Source: Cynocephalus volans (taxonomy: Eukaryota; Chordata; Mammalia; Dermoptera; Cynocephalidae). Taken from it: 64,000 nucleotides of DNA. Within the stretch, counting starts at the first letter, position 1. Every line of letters starts with the position of its first letter. The notes under the pieces are model-generated. The model ran no database searches. It worked only from the letters and a program-made list of their open reading frames with translations, and was not told where the DNA came from. The position numbers and the translations under genes are program-made. Shown piece after piece: positions 38,940-49,698 of this stretch. The DNA is taken from the NCBI RefSeq assembly GCF_027409185.1, contig NC_084478.1, forward strand, positions 82,443,624 through 82,507,623, read 5' to 3'.

Positions 38940-39952
38940 TATAGTGCATTTTGTTTTATTTTGTCAATATACAATGTGGTTCATTATTGTGGCCAATTAC
39001 AGAAACCTACCTCCCTTCCTCTCCCCCCTCCCTCCCAACAATGTCCTTTCTGTATGCTTGTTGTATCAATTTCAAGGAATTGTAATTCTTATGTCTTCTT
39101 CCCTCCCCCCCCCCGGGTATTTGTGTATTTATTTATTTATTTTTAGCTCCCACAAATAAGTGAGAACATGTGATATTACTCTTTCTGTGCCTGACTTGTT
39201 TCACTTAATATAATTCTCTCTAGGTCTATCCATGTCATTGCAAATGGCAGTATTTCATTCTTTTTTATAGCTGAGTAGTATTCCATTGTGTAGATATACC
39301 ACATTTCCCATATCCACTCATCTGATGATGGACATTTGGGCTGGTTCCAACTCTTAGCTCTTGTAAAGAGTGCTGCGATGAACGTTGGGGAACAGGTATA
39401 CCTTCGACTTGATGATTTCCATTCCTCTGGGTATATTCCCACTGGTGGGATAGCTGGGTCATATGGTAGATCTATCTGCAATTGTTGAAGGAACCTCCAT
39501 ACCATTTTCCATTGAGGCTGCACCATTTTGCAGCCCCACCAATGTATGAGAGCTCCTTTTTCTCTGCAACTTTGCCAGCACTTATCATTCACAGTATTTT
39601 GGATATTAGCCATCCTAACTGGGGTGAGATGGTATCTCAGTTTGGTTTGATTTGCATTTCTTGAATGCTGAGTGATGTTGAGCATTTTTTCATATGTCTA
39701 TTGGTCATTTGTATATCTTCCTTTGAGAAGTGCCTATTTAGCTCTTTAGCCCATTTTTTAATTGGGTTGCTTGTTTTCTTCTTGTAAAGTTGTTTGAGTT
39801 CCTTGTATATTCTGGATATTAATCCTTTGTCAGATATATATTTTGCAAATATTTTCTCCCACTCTGTTGGTTGTCTTTTAACTCTGTTAATTGTTTCTTT
39901 TGCTGTGCAGAAGCTTTTTAGTTTGATATAATCCCACCGCCATCTTGAAAAC
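38940..39952 (-). mobile_element. L1 with 5.7-kb internal deletion, minus strand
   Basis: From the 3' end (38945, T-rich) it runs through the 3'UTR and the ORF2 C-terminus to about 39934, then jumps to the extreme 5' tip 'ttttcaagatggcgg'. Only about 15 bp of 5'UTR and the last ~1 kb remain. 'tgg' is shared at the join, suggesting microhomology. Confidence 0.8.
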
Positions 39953-42080
39953 CTCCAACCAACAGCATATTCTCTATATTTTTTCTCATTTCATGATGTT
40001 GTCTTACTGAGTTTTCTCTTATCTCACTGAGTTTCCTTAAGTTTGTTACTGGGAATTCCTTTTAAGTCATTTCAAGGGTTTACTGTTTTGCAGTGTCTGG
40101 TATTTGAAAATTACTATATCCCTTTTGCAGTCATATTTTCTTGTTTTTTCATACTTCTATTATCTCTACATTGATTTCTGCTCATCTAGTAGATCAGTTG
40201 CTGCTTCTATTACTCTGGAATGGACTTTGAGGAGAAACACTTCCTCTTTTTCCAGGCTCCTCTGGTGACTCTCCTTGTGTCAGTACAGTTGATATGTGGC
40301 AGACCAACTGCATGGTGATCATGGCTGCTACTGTGGTGACTAGCCATCTTTCCAGCAATTGAAGCTGTGGTGGTGGCTGTTGTGGACTACCTCCTCTGAA
40401 GCAGTATGGGGCCTCCTGGATCTGGTCCTGGTGGGGAGGTGGCACTGGGTCCTGTCTTGTTGGCAGGCAGCAGCTGGGTTTCCCAGGGGGATTTTTCCCT
40501 TCTTGTGCTGCCCCAGTCCTGGTGGGTGGATGACACAGTGCGATCGGTCCTGCCTTGTTGTCAAGTGGCAGGGGAGCTTCCCGGGGGTAGCTTTTTACCT
40601 GCCTGTGTGGTCCCAGTCCCAGAGGGTGGGCCTCATGAAGTACTGGGTCCTGCCTTGTTGGCAAGTGGCAGGTGGGCTTCCTGGAAGACTGGAAGCCTGG
40701 AAGCCTTTTCCCTGTTTGTGTGGCACTGATACCAGCAGGCTGCTACAGAACATTTCATGCGACAACTGCAGAATACACATTCTTCTCATCGGCACATAGA
40801 TCATTCTCCACGATGGACCACATGTTAGGCCACAAATCAGGTCTCAACAAATTTTTAGAAATTAAAATCACATCAAGTATCTTCAGACCACAGTAGAAAA
40901 AATTTAGAAATCAATAACAAGCAAAATGTTGAAAACTATAAAACTACATGGAAGCTAACATGCTCCTGAATGACCAATGGGTTTAAAAAGAAATTAAGCA
41001 GGAAATAAAATATTTTCCTGAAACACATAAAAGTAAAAGCACATCACACCAAAATGTATGGGATATTACAAAAGCAGTAAAAAGAGAGAAACTTGTTGCA
41101 ATAGTGTTTACATCAAAAGAATAGAAAGACTTCAAATAAACAACCTAACATTACACCTCAAAGAACTGAAAAATCCAAGCAAAATCCAATCCCAAAATTA
41201 GTAGATGTAAAGGTATTATAAAGATTACAGCACAACTAAACGAAATAGAGACCAAAAATACAATAAAAAGATTGATGAAAAAAATTTTGGTTTTTTGAGA
41301 AGATGAAGAAAATCGACAAAACATTATTATCTAGACTAAGAAAAGAGAAGAGAATACCCAAATAACCAAAATCAGAAATGAAAACAAGAAGACCTTACAG
41401 AAAAATACAAAAAAAAAAATCATTAGCAGCTATATGAACAACTACACACCAATAAAATTGAAAATCTGGAAGAAATGGATAAATTTCCAGACATAGAAAT
41501 CACTGAGACTGAACCAAAAAGAAATAAAAAACCTGAATAGACCAATAACAATCAACAACATTGAAGCAGTAATCAACAGTCTCCCAGCAAAGAAAAGCCC
41601 AGGACCAGATGGCTTCTCCACTGAATTCTACCAAACTTCTAAAGAAGAATTAATACACCTTCTTTGGCAGCTATACCAAAAAATAGAAGCAGATAGTATT
41701 CTCCTAATCTCATTCTGTGAGGCCTGTATCACCCTGATACCAAAGTCAGACAAAGACACAGCAAAAAAATAAAACTACAGGCCAATAGCCTTGGTAAACA
41801 TAGATGCAAAAATTCTCAACAAAATACTAGCATATCAAAAACATTATACACCAGGATGAAATGAACTGCACCCCAGGGATGCAAAGAAGGTAAATATACG
41901 CAAATCAATAAATGTGATACACCACATCAACAAAGTGAAGGACCAAAACCTAATGATCATCTCAGTATATGCAAAAAAAAAGCATTTGACAAAATTCAAA
42001 TCACTTCATGATAAAGATTCTCAACAAATTAGGTATAGAAGGAAAGTATCTCAACACAATAAAATCTATAAATGGCATTC
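39953..42080. mobile_element. L1 with inverted 5' half (head-to-head)
   Basis: 39953-40740 is L1 5'UTR and ORF1 N-terminus on the minus strand. 40745-42080 is ORF2 on the + strand ('aacatttcatgcgacaactgc', endonuclease, to a reverse-transcriptase block at about 41900). The inverted 5' part with its 5' end at the switch point is the geometry of twin priming. The minus 5'UTR has three tandem units. Confidence 0.7.
40449..40740 (-). repeat. ~99-bp tandem units in inverted L1 5'UTR
   Basis: 'gtcctgtcttgttggcagg', 'gtcctgccttgttgtcaag' and 'gtcctgccttgttggcaag' start at 40449, 40547 and 40647 (spacing 98 and 100). Units differ by point changes and small indels. Another open frame on the + strand through it is incidental. 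Confidence 0.85.
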
Positions 42081-42830
42081 TCCAATGCATTATTTCTCTC
42101 TATCTGCTTTCAAGATTTTTTTCTTTAGTTTTCAAAAGTTTGAGTATAATGCGTCTCAATGAGAATTTCTTTGGGTTAATCCTTTTTGGCTTACACTCAG
42201 CTTCTTCAATCTGTATGTTTGTGTCTTTTGACAAATTTTGAAAGTTTTCTTCCATTATTTATTCAAGTACTCATTCAAACCCAGACTTTTTGAAGCTCCA
42301 ATGATATAAATATTAAATCTTTTATTATTGTCCCTCAGGTCTGTAAGACGGTTCTTTTTTTTCCTTTTTTTCCCCCTTTTCTTCAGCCTATTTTCTCTTT
42401 GTTGTTCTAATTGAGTAAAGTTTATTGAGCTATCCTCAAGTTCACTGACTTTATACTGTTATATCCACTCTAAGTATTAGCTCATCCAGTGAGTTTTCTA
42501 TTTTGATAATGTTATTTTTCAGGTCTATAATTTCCATTTGGGTCTTTTTTAGCACATTTTATTTCATTGTTCAGATTTTCTATTTTTTTATTTGTTTCAA
42601 GAGAATTTAAAACTGCTGATTAAAGTATTTTTATGATGTCTACTTTAAAACTATTGCCAGATCATTTTAATACCCAAATCATCTCAGTCTTGGCATCCAG
42701 TGATTATCTCTTCTTATTCAAGTTGTGATTTCAAGTTTGGATTTTTCATCTTTTTGGTATGATAAGTGATTTTCTATTTTATCCTATACATTTTGGATTA
42801 GTCGATTAATTTTTATTTATGCAATTTAAT
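42080..42830 (-). repeat. Old L1M fragment, minus strand
   Basis: Text such as 'gtgtcttttgacaaattttgaaagttttcttccattatttattcaa' and 'ctccaatgatataaatatta' resembles the reverse complement of ancient L1M 5' regions. Assigned by eye. Confidence 0.5.
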
Positions 42831-42839
42831 GCATAAAAG

Positions 42840-43262
42840 ACTGCTTTTTCAACAAATGTTGCTGAAACTACTGGACATCCATATGCAAACAGATAAATAA
42901 AATTCCCCCTATAATTTACACTTTATAACTAAATTAACTCAAAGTATATCATACGCCTAAATGTGAAACTGAAAAGTACAGAACTTCTAAAAGAAAATAT
43001 GGGAGAATAATCTTTTGGGTTTTGAACATTTCTTAGAAATAATATCAAGAATATGATTCAGAAAGAAAAAAGTGAAAAACCAAACTTTATCAATATTAAA
43101 AACTTCTGCACTATGAAATACATATATTAAGAAGACAAACCATAGACTTCAGCAAAATAATTGAAAATCACACCTCTGCCAAGAAACTTTTATCCAGAAT
43201 ATATAAACAACTCTCAAAACTCAGTTTTATTAAAAAAAAATTCTATTTGAAAGAAAGCAAAA
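42840..43262 (+). repeat. Old L1 ORF2 C-terminal fragment
   Basis: 'caacaaatgttgctgaaactactggacatccatatgc' followed by 'cttctgcac' text corresponds to the ORF2 region before the C-terminal domain. Strongly diverged. Confidence 0.6.
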
Positions 43263-43785
43263 GTCTTGAACAGTTAACTGTTTACAATAGCCAAGACATG
43301 GAATCAACCTAAATGTCTATCAATGGATGACTGGATAAGGAAACTGTGGTATATATACACCATGGAATACTACTCTGACATAAAAAAGAATGAAATACTC
43401 CCATTTGCAACAACATGGATGAGTCTGGAGAAACTCATGTTGAGTGAAATAAGCAAAGCACAGAGGGATAAATACCACATGCACTCACTTATATGTGGGA
43501 GCTAAGAGAGAAAGAAGGAAGGAAAGAAAGACCACAATGGTGTGTTGGACTTGCAGAAGGAAAGAACATAACTTGGGATACAAAGTGGAGTGGGGGGGGA
43601 AGGGGGAGGTGGAGGGAAGTTGGAGATAATTGGGTGGGGGACACAGGGTATAATCACCATTTGTAGTAATGGACATGCTGCCAGTATGGATCTGGCCATC
43701 ACATCTTAGGCACGAGTGGTGACAATTTGCTTTGTGCCCCATGAATATTCATAACCAATAAAAACAAAACAAAACATTTTTAAAA
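43263..43785 (+). mobile_element. L1 3' end, 'gaatattcataacc' type
   Basis: Last ORF2 codons ([20 protein letters not shown], 43330) and a 3'UTR with 'gagagaaagaaggaaggaaag', then 'gaatattcataaccaataaaaac' and an A-rich tail. 5'-truncated. Same subfamily as the copies at 3.8 and 12.8 kb. Confidence 0.85.
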
Positions 43786-44545
43786 AAGAATTGGATATAT
43801 ATTGTTATAATGTCTTTACACTACACATGAAGTTTTGCAGTATTATTTAAAGGTGTACTTAGATTATTTAAAGTGTATATTATAAACTGCAGGCAAAATA
43901 CTAAACAGTTTTTAAAAGAGGTATAAATAATAAACAGAAGAGATAAGATAGAATAATAAAAATGTCCAATTAAATTAGGGAAGGGAGAAAAAGAGGAAAA
44001 TGAAAATGGATAAGAAGTGCAATACGTAGAAAATGACCAGCCAAATGACATACTCAATGGCATCAGTAATTACTTCAAGTATAAGTGGTCTAAAAATACA
44101 AGTTAAAAGACAGAGATTCACAGATTGGAAAGAACCAAGACCTGACTACAGGAAAGCCATTTTCTGTACAAAAGAAAGGTAGAGAGGTAAAAAAAAATAG
44201 AGAGAGGTAAAAAGATACAGAGGTAAAAAGCACAAAGAAATATATAATATACAAATACTAACCAAAAGATATCTGGAGTAACTATATTAATTATAGACAA
44301 AGTAGACTTCATTAAAAGGAAGATTATCAAGGATAAACAGCGACAGTACATAGTAATAATAGGATCAATTCTGTAAGAGTACATAATTCTAAATGCGTAT
44401 GAAACTAAAAGCAGTTTCAAAATACATGAGGCAAAAACTAGATATGATAGACACGAAAGGAGAAACAGACAAATCCAAAATTATAATTGGACATTGCAAT
44501 ACCCCTCTCACAATACCTGATATAACAAGTTAATAAAAAACAAGA
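43786..44545 (+). repeat. Old L1 ORF1-ORF2 fragment
   Basis: 'atgacatactcaatggcatcagtaattac', 'ggtctaaaaatacaagttaaaagacag' and 'aaatacatgaggcaaaaac' are diverged ORF2 endonuclease text. No open frame. Confidence 0.55.
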
Positions 44546-44550
44546 GGACT

Positions 44551-44790
44551 GGCCAGTTATCTCACTTGGTTAGAGCTTGGTGCTGATAACACAAAGGTCA
44601 AGGATTTGGATCTCCTTACCAGCTAGCTGCCAAATAAATAAATAAATCGTCTCTAGATTACTTATCCTTAAAACATGGCGAGCCGTCAGAATGAATGAAT
44701 GAATGAATGAATGAATCATCTCTAGATTACTTATTTTAAAAAATGACCAGCTACCAGAATGCATGAATGAATGAATGAATGAATGAATAA
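44551..44790 (+). repeat. tRNA-Ile-derived SINE (colugo t-SINE-like)
   Basis: The first 80 bp match tRNA-Ile: 'ggccagttatctcacttgg' (A box region), 'tagagcttggtgctgataac' (anticodon arm) and 'ggtcaaggatttggatctcc' (B box region). A tail with AAATAAAT repeats follows, then two 69-bp units beginning 'tcgtctctagatt' (44647) and 'tcatctctagatt' (44716), each with GAATGAAT repeats. tRNA-Ile-based SINEs are characteristic of colugos. I infer the order from this. Promoter boxes carry substitutions. Confidence 0.8.
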
Positions 44791-44795
44791 AAGGA

Positions 44796-45508
44796 AGTCT
44801 GAGAAACTTTCATAGACCATAGATGACAACTGAGACATGAAGACTAAATGCAATGTGGTATCTAATTGGATCCTGAAAAAGAAAAAGGACATTAATGGAG
44901 GAACTGATGAAATCCAAATAAATAATGGTGATAAGTTAATAGTGTTTTACCAATTTTGATTTCTTAGTTTGGCAAATATACCATGGCATGTAAGATATTC
45001 GCAATAGGGAAAACTGGGTGAAGGGTATATAGGAACTCTGTGCAGGGCTATTTTACAATTTTCCTGTAAATCTAAAATTATTTAAAAATTAAAAGTTTAT
45101 TTAAAAATAAAGTAATTCCTAAAAAAAACGAAAATGAGATAAAGTAAATGATTTCACATATATTCATGTAGTTGATGGCATAACCACGCAGTAATTTGGT
45201 ATTGACTAAAAACTAAAAGTACTCTACATTTTTTAACTGTTTCTACTAGTCATATTTTTGATAGTAGTGCTGGCATTTTAATTCTGAAACTGTTCTGTAC
45301 ATAATATAGAAAAAAGTAAATTAATATTTTTATGATATTCTATCTATCTCAGTCTATTATGCTTCCTACCCAAGAGGACTGGGATTTGAGCATGGAAAAC
45401 TGGAGATAAAATGTAAGGTACAAGAAGTTAAGTAAAAATCCAATATTCATGAATTTGAATTGTAAATTGCAATATAAACTGATAATTTATTTTATATTTT
45501 TAAAAAAT
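44796..45508. other. Diverged repeat-like, AT-rich, unassigned
   Basis: Contains 'gaaaaaggacattaatggaggaactgatgaaatcc' and 'gggtatataggaactctgtgcag', which look like an old interspersed repeat I cannot name with confidence. No gene is seen. Confidence 0.35.
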
Positions 45509-45615
45509 GATCATTTCAGCAGCACAGGTACTAAAACTGCAACAATTCGGAAAAGATTAGCATAGCTCTTACATAAGTACGAGACACAAATTAACAACTT
45601 ATCCTGCATTTTTTT
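45509..45615 (+). pseudogene. U6 snRNA pseudogene
   Basis: 'tcagcagcacaggtactaaa', 'aacaattcggaaaagattagcat', then 'acataagtacgagacacaaatt' follow U6 from its 5' stem through the ACAGAGA/AGAGAAGATTAGCAT region to the 3' end with T7 (about 45610). Many substitutions, including in the catalytic ACAGAGA region ('attcgga'). No proximal TATA/PSE is visible, so this is a retropseudogene. The spliceosomal role does not apply. Confidence 0.85.
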
Positions 45616-46890
45616 CAAGGAAAGGAAATGTGAGCCAAGGATTTTATATCCAGAAAAACTAACAACTTTTAGGTATAAAGATTACAGTCATATCTACATG
45701 CAGAAACTTGAAAAGTTTGTGTTCTCGTGAGCCTTTCCTTCTACAAGAGAAAAATTTTCAGACAATAAAATTGACTAGAGACACATGAACATGATGTGTA
45801 GTGATAAAAAATAATAATATATAGTAACTTGTAGAACTAAGACAAAATTGGGGTTAAAAGGGCAGAAATATAGTCACATATAATGGCTATAAGTTCTGAC
45901 AATACAAATATAAACATTAAAAACAGGAGAGAATGAGAAAGTCACATAGAAAAATATTTTAACTGTTTTTATGAATTATATTTTCAGGGGTAGGGGTAGT
46001 ATTGTTATTCTGAGACTTGAATGCATAATGTGAGATAGTAAATGAGAAATTATGTATATTCTATTATTTCCTTACTTCCTGTATCCTTCAGAACCAGTAT
46101 TCTTGGTGTAGAGCCAAGAAGAAACAGATATAATATAGAAGAGGTTAAGTAAAAATCCTGTAGTCTTAAATTGGAATCAGAACTATGAGTATGAACTCAT
46201 GAAGTATTTTACGTGTGTGTGTGTGTGTGTGTGTGGTTCTATGCAATTTTGACAAAAATGGTAATTTTTTGACAAAATAGTAATTTATAACAAAAACCAC
46301 TCACCAAATAGAGAACATCAATAACTAAATAGAAATTATTTTTAAAAATAGAAATTCTGGAGTTGGAAATGACCATGACTAAGGTGCTCAACAGCAGATC
46401 TGAGAAGGCAGAAGCAAGAATCAGCCAACTACCATATAGATCAATAAAGGTTATCTAGTCTGAATAGCGGAAAGAAAAAAGAATGAAGAAAAATGAACAG
46501 AGTGTCTAAAACCAGTGTAACCTGACACCACCATACATTTAATGATAGTCTCAGAAGGAGAAGAGAGAAAAATTGCAGAGAAAATATTTGAACAAATGGC
46601 TGAAAACTTCCCAAACTTAATGAAAAACACTACACATTCAAAAAGCTCAATCTACACATTCAAGAAATTAATAAACTTGAAGTAATATAAACACAAAGAG
46701 ATCCACACCTAGACACATCACAGTTAAACTGTTCAATGACAAAGCAAAAATCTTGAAAGCAGTAAGAAGAAAATTACTCAACATATACAAGAGAACCACA
46801 GTAAGATAAACAGCAGACCTCTCATCAGAAGTTACTGAGGCTGGGAGGTAGTGGGATTACATATTCAAAATACTGGGGGGGGGGAATGTC
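45616..46890 (+). repeat. Old L1/HAL1 relics and a GT repeat
   Basis: ORF1-like blocks: 'gccaaggattttatatccag' right after the U6 pseudogene, and 46340-46890, including the 'attcaaaatactgggggg' block that resumes after the MaLR at 52488. A (GT)12 lies at 46214-46238. Confidence 0.6.
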
Positions 46891-46895
46891 AGCCA

Positions 46896-47286
46896 GTATA
46901 TTAGTCCATTTTCTGTTCCTTATAACAGAATACGTGAAACTGGGTAATTTATAAGAAAATAAAATTTATTTCTTTCAGTTTTGGAGGCTGGAAAGCCAGG
47001 GGCACATCTGGTGAGGGTCTTTTTCTTTGTCAAAACTCTATACAGAGTTCTGTAGTGACACAGGCAATCACATGGTGAAGGTGGGAAGGGTGCATTCATG
47101 CTCTCCTTATAAAGCCACCAGTCCACACTCATGATAACTCATTACTCCATGAATGGATTAATCTATTCATGAGACCATAGTCCTCACGATCCAGTCACCT
47201 GTTAAAGGCCCCACCCTTCAACACTGTCACATTGGAAATCAAGCTCCAATACATGAACTTTAGGTGAACACACTTAAACCATAGCA
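46896..47286 (-). repeat. MaLR LTR, left
   Basis: Begins 'tattagtccattttctg' and ends near 'ttaaaccatagca'. About 391 bp, clearly related to the right copy with many differences, so the MaLR is old. Confidence 0.8.
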
Positions 47287-47713
47287 TTCCACCCCTGGCC
47301 CCCAAAATTCATGTCTTTCTCACACATAAATATATTTATTCCATCTCTGTAGCCCTGGCCTTAACTCATTCCAGCATAAACTCAAAGGTCCAAAGTCCTA
47401 TCTGTGAAATCAAAACAAGTTATCTACTTTTGAGATACAATGGTGGAACAACCATAGGGTACACTATCCCATTCCAAAAGGGAGAAAGAGAAAGAAGTAG
47501 AAAGTGGCCCAAAGCATGTCTGAAATCCAGCATGGCAAGCCTTAAATCTTAAAGCTGAAGAATCATTTCCCTTGACTCCATGTCCAGCATCCTCTGCACA
47601 CTGGTATGAGGTTTGGTCCCTACAGCCTCAGGCAGCCCCACCTCTATGGCTTTCCTGAACTTAGCCACACTTCAGCTCTCTCAGGCTGGCATTGCACACT
47701 GGTGGCTCTACAG

Positions 47714-47995
47714 TGTCCCGCGCTACCGTCTCGCCAGCAAGAACGACGCGGCACACAAAGGATCCTTCTGCAGATCAGCTTTAATGCATCTTGAGAGGGA
47801 GAGCATAAGCTTGCCAAAAATGGAGACCCCGAGCGAGGGAACCCGCACCCTTTATATAGAGACTGCTCCTCGCCTAGGACGTGCTCCTACCTTATTGGTG
47901 GCTGCCTAATCGGCCCAGGCGTGTTACCGAGCAGCCCTGCCCTCCACCGGAAATCAGCGCCATCTTGTAATGGCGATTTCGGGCAGCTCCTCACA
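47714..47995 (-). repeat. 3' LTR of IAP-like provirus
   Basis: 282 bp, same as the 5' LTR except at about 47724, 47872 and 47901. ATTAAA on the minus strand at 47780-47785. Preceded on its env side by the polypurine tract. Confidence 0.92.
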
Positions 47996-48010
47996 TCTCC
48001 CCCTTTTTTA
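47996..48010 (-). promoter_or_regulatory. Polypurine tract of IAP-like provirus
   Basis: On the minus strand 'aaaaaagggggaga' directly abuts the 3' LTR, which begins TGTGAGG. Confidence 0.85.
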
Positions 48011-48292
48011 TCATTTAAAGCGGCTGGTACAAGCTCGGCGGTCGCGGACAAATTAGCCAGCGTTCCTGTCCTAGGTCGTCCCTCCACAGACTTTGACCTT
48101 ACCCGTCATAGGTTGACCCTATTGCCACCGGGCACCATGTCTTAGGTTGGCTCAAGTCTGGGGGAAGTTGCCCGTCTCTGGACACACTGGAGCCTGTTGT
48201 TACACATAGACCTGTTTGAGCAAGGGCGAACTCCTCTGAACAAGCTTCAGGGAGGCCAGCCAACAGGAAGGGGGAAGGGGAGTCAGAGCAGG

Positions 48293-49585
48293 CTAATCCT
48301 TAAGCATGGACAGCCAAACGTCAGGGTTGGCCCCCTGTTCCAGGGCTAGAAATGCCTGGGCGATGACTACCCTGTCTCTCTGGGTCTGGGCTTTTAATCT
48401 GCAGACCAACCATAGTAGGAGCACAGTTCCCCCACATAAGAACATGCCAACCCCAATCACTCCTGCCCACTCCTTGAAGTGGGACACGGCCGTTTTAATC
48501 CATGAGGACAGTCCGGCTGCGAAGGAGACATCCACTCTTGTTGAATTCACGGACACAATGGCCATGCGCAGCTGGTTTATCAGGTTGTCAAATTCTCTCG
48601 TCCAACCTGTTGAAAGATGCTGGGATAATTGTTTAGACAAATTTGCAGCTTTGGTATACTTTTTATATTGGATACTGGTGACACATAACCCTGAATATTT
48701 CCATTGACACCCCAATTGAGCAATTTGCCATAAAACGTCTATTTGTTCCTGCACAAGATCCACCCGCTGGTTAACCACCATTAATCCTCCCTTCAGCTGA
48801 GCGTTTAGCGCAGTCTGTGTTTCTAGGGCCTGTGTTACCGCGGAGGACAAATTATTCAACGTGGTGGCAGTCTGTACCGTGGTAGTCAAGGAGACGGCAG
48901 CAGCTGTGGCTGCACCTGCCGCCAGGGATACGGCGGCGACTATTGCCGCAGTGAGACCAAAATCCCTCCTCTGCCTGAACAAGACCATAGTATTGGGAGC
49001 TTCTACTGGGACAGGAATCCATCTAGGCATTCGAGCAACTATGGCCAAATTGAACAGCGTAGCATTCCAGCACTGTGCATAAAAGCAAGTATAGTTATCA
49101 CAAGCAATCTGACTCCTCTCATCACTAATATTAGTTAAAATAAACATGAAAGGAGGATAAAGGCAAACTGGTGTTGGCGGGACAGAGTAATTTGTTCCAA
49201 GCTGTTTTATGGACACAGTGGAGTCAAAGGACTCAGTCACATTCCACTCAAAAGAGGCATTTCCCCAACCACCGCCTTTTGAAAAGGCAAACGGTGAAAG
49301 GTCCGTGCAGCTGCCATTTACCCCACACAACAGCCAAACATCAAATGGGTTGGAACGGAAAGCCGTCTGATCAGCGGCAAATGGGCCCTGGCCTGTTAAC
49401 ATATCAAAGGTCCAATCTCGCTGCTCGGGGGTCAGTGCAGCAGCGTTTGCCCTGGCTTGAGCTTGTGCAGCCTCATGCCATAGCGCCTTCCATTCCATGT
49501 ATTGACCCATGGTAGGGAGCGCTGCCTTAGCCAACATTTGCCAGTCAGCGGGTGTCATAGCCACACCAGCAAACCTTTCTAGCAT
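48293..49585 (-). CDS. Fused Gag(capsid start)-Env ORF, 430 codons
   Basis: One continuous frame from ATG at 49583-49585. Residues 1 to about 76 are capsid N-domain text ([30 protein letters not shown]), and capsid reading is open upstream to about 49665. From about residue 77 it is Env: a surface C-terminal part with sequons at 109, 115, 132, 152 and 174, a furin-type RQRR at 204-207, an alanine-rich fusion-peptide-like stretch at 208-232, heptad repeats, C293...C301 with no third cysteine (beta-type TM), a span at 373-395 and a short tail. Pro, pol, the rest of gag and the Env N-terminus are missing. The join keeps frame. No signal peptide precedes SU, so a normal envelope is unlikely. Whether it is translated is unknown. 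Confidence 0.85.
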   Translation of the reverse strand: MLERFAGVAMTPADWQMLAKAALPTMGQYMEWKALWHEAAQAQARANAAALTPEQRDWTFDMLTGQGPFAADQTAFRSNPFDVWLLCGVNGSCTDLSPFAFSKGGGWGNASFEWNVTESFDSTVSIKQLGTNYSVPPTPVCLYPPFMFILTNISDERSQIACDNYTCFYAQCWNATLFNLAIVARMPRWIPVPVEAPNTMVLFRQRRDFGLTAAIVAAVSLAAGAATAAAVSLTTTVQTATTLNNLSSAVTQALETQTALNAQLKGGLMVVNQRVDLVQEQIDVLWQIAQLGCQWKYSGLCVTSIQYKKYTKAANLSKQLSQHLSTGWTREFDNLINQLRMAIVSVNSTRVDVSFAAGLSSWIKTAVSHFKEWAGVIGVGMFLCGGTVLLLWLVCRLKAQTQRDRVVIAQAFLALEQGANPDVWLSMLKD

Positions 49586-49698
49586 TACTAGAGTAAAATT
49601 GGCATTTACACCATATTTTCTAACCGCCTCTGCTAGATCCTTAATTTGGGTCAGCTTGAACCTTTTTCCTCACTTTATCAGAGAGGAATGAGAAGGGA

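Noticed and set aside
44700-44790. GAATGAAT repeats as a CRISPR-like array
   Set aside because: Simple 4-bp repeats within a SINE tail in a mammal. No spacers.
45509-45615. Functional U6 gene
   Set aside because: Many changes, including in the ACAGAGA region, and no upstream TATA/PSE arrangement visible.
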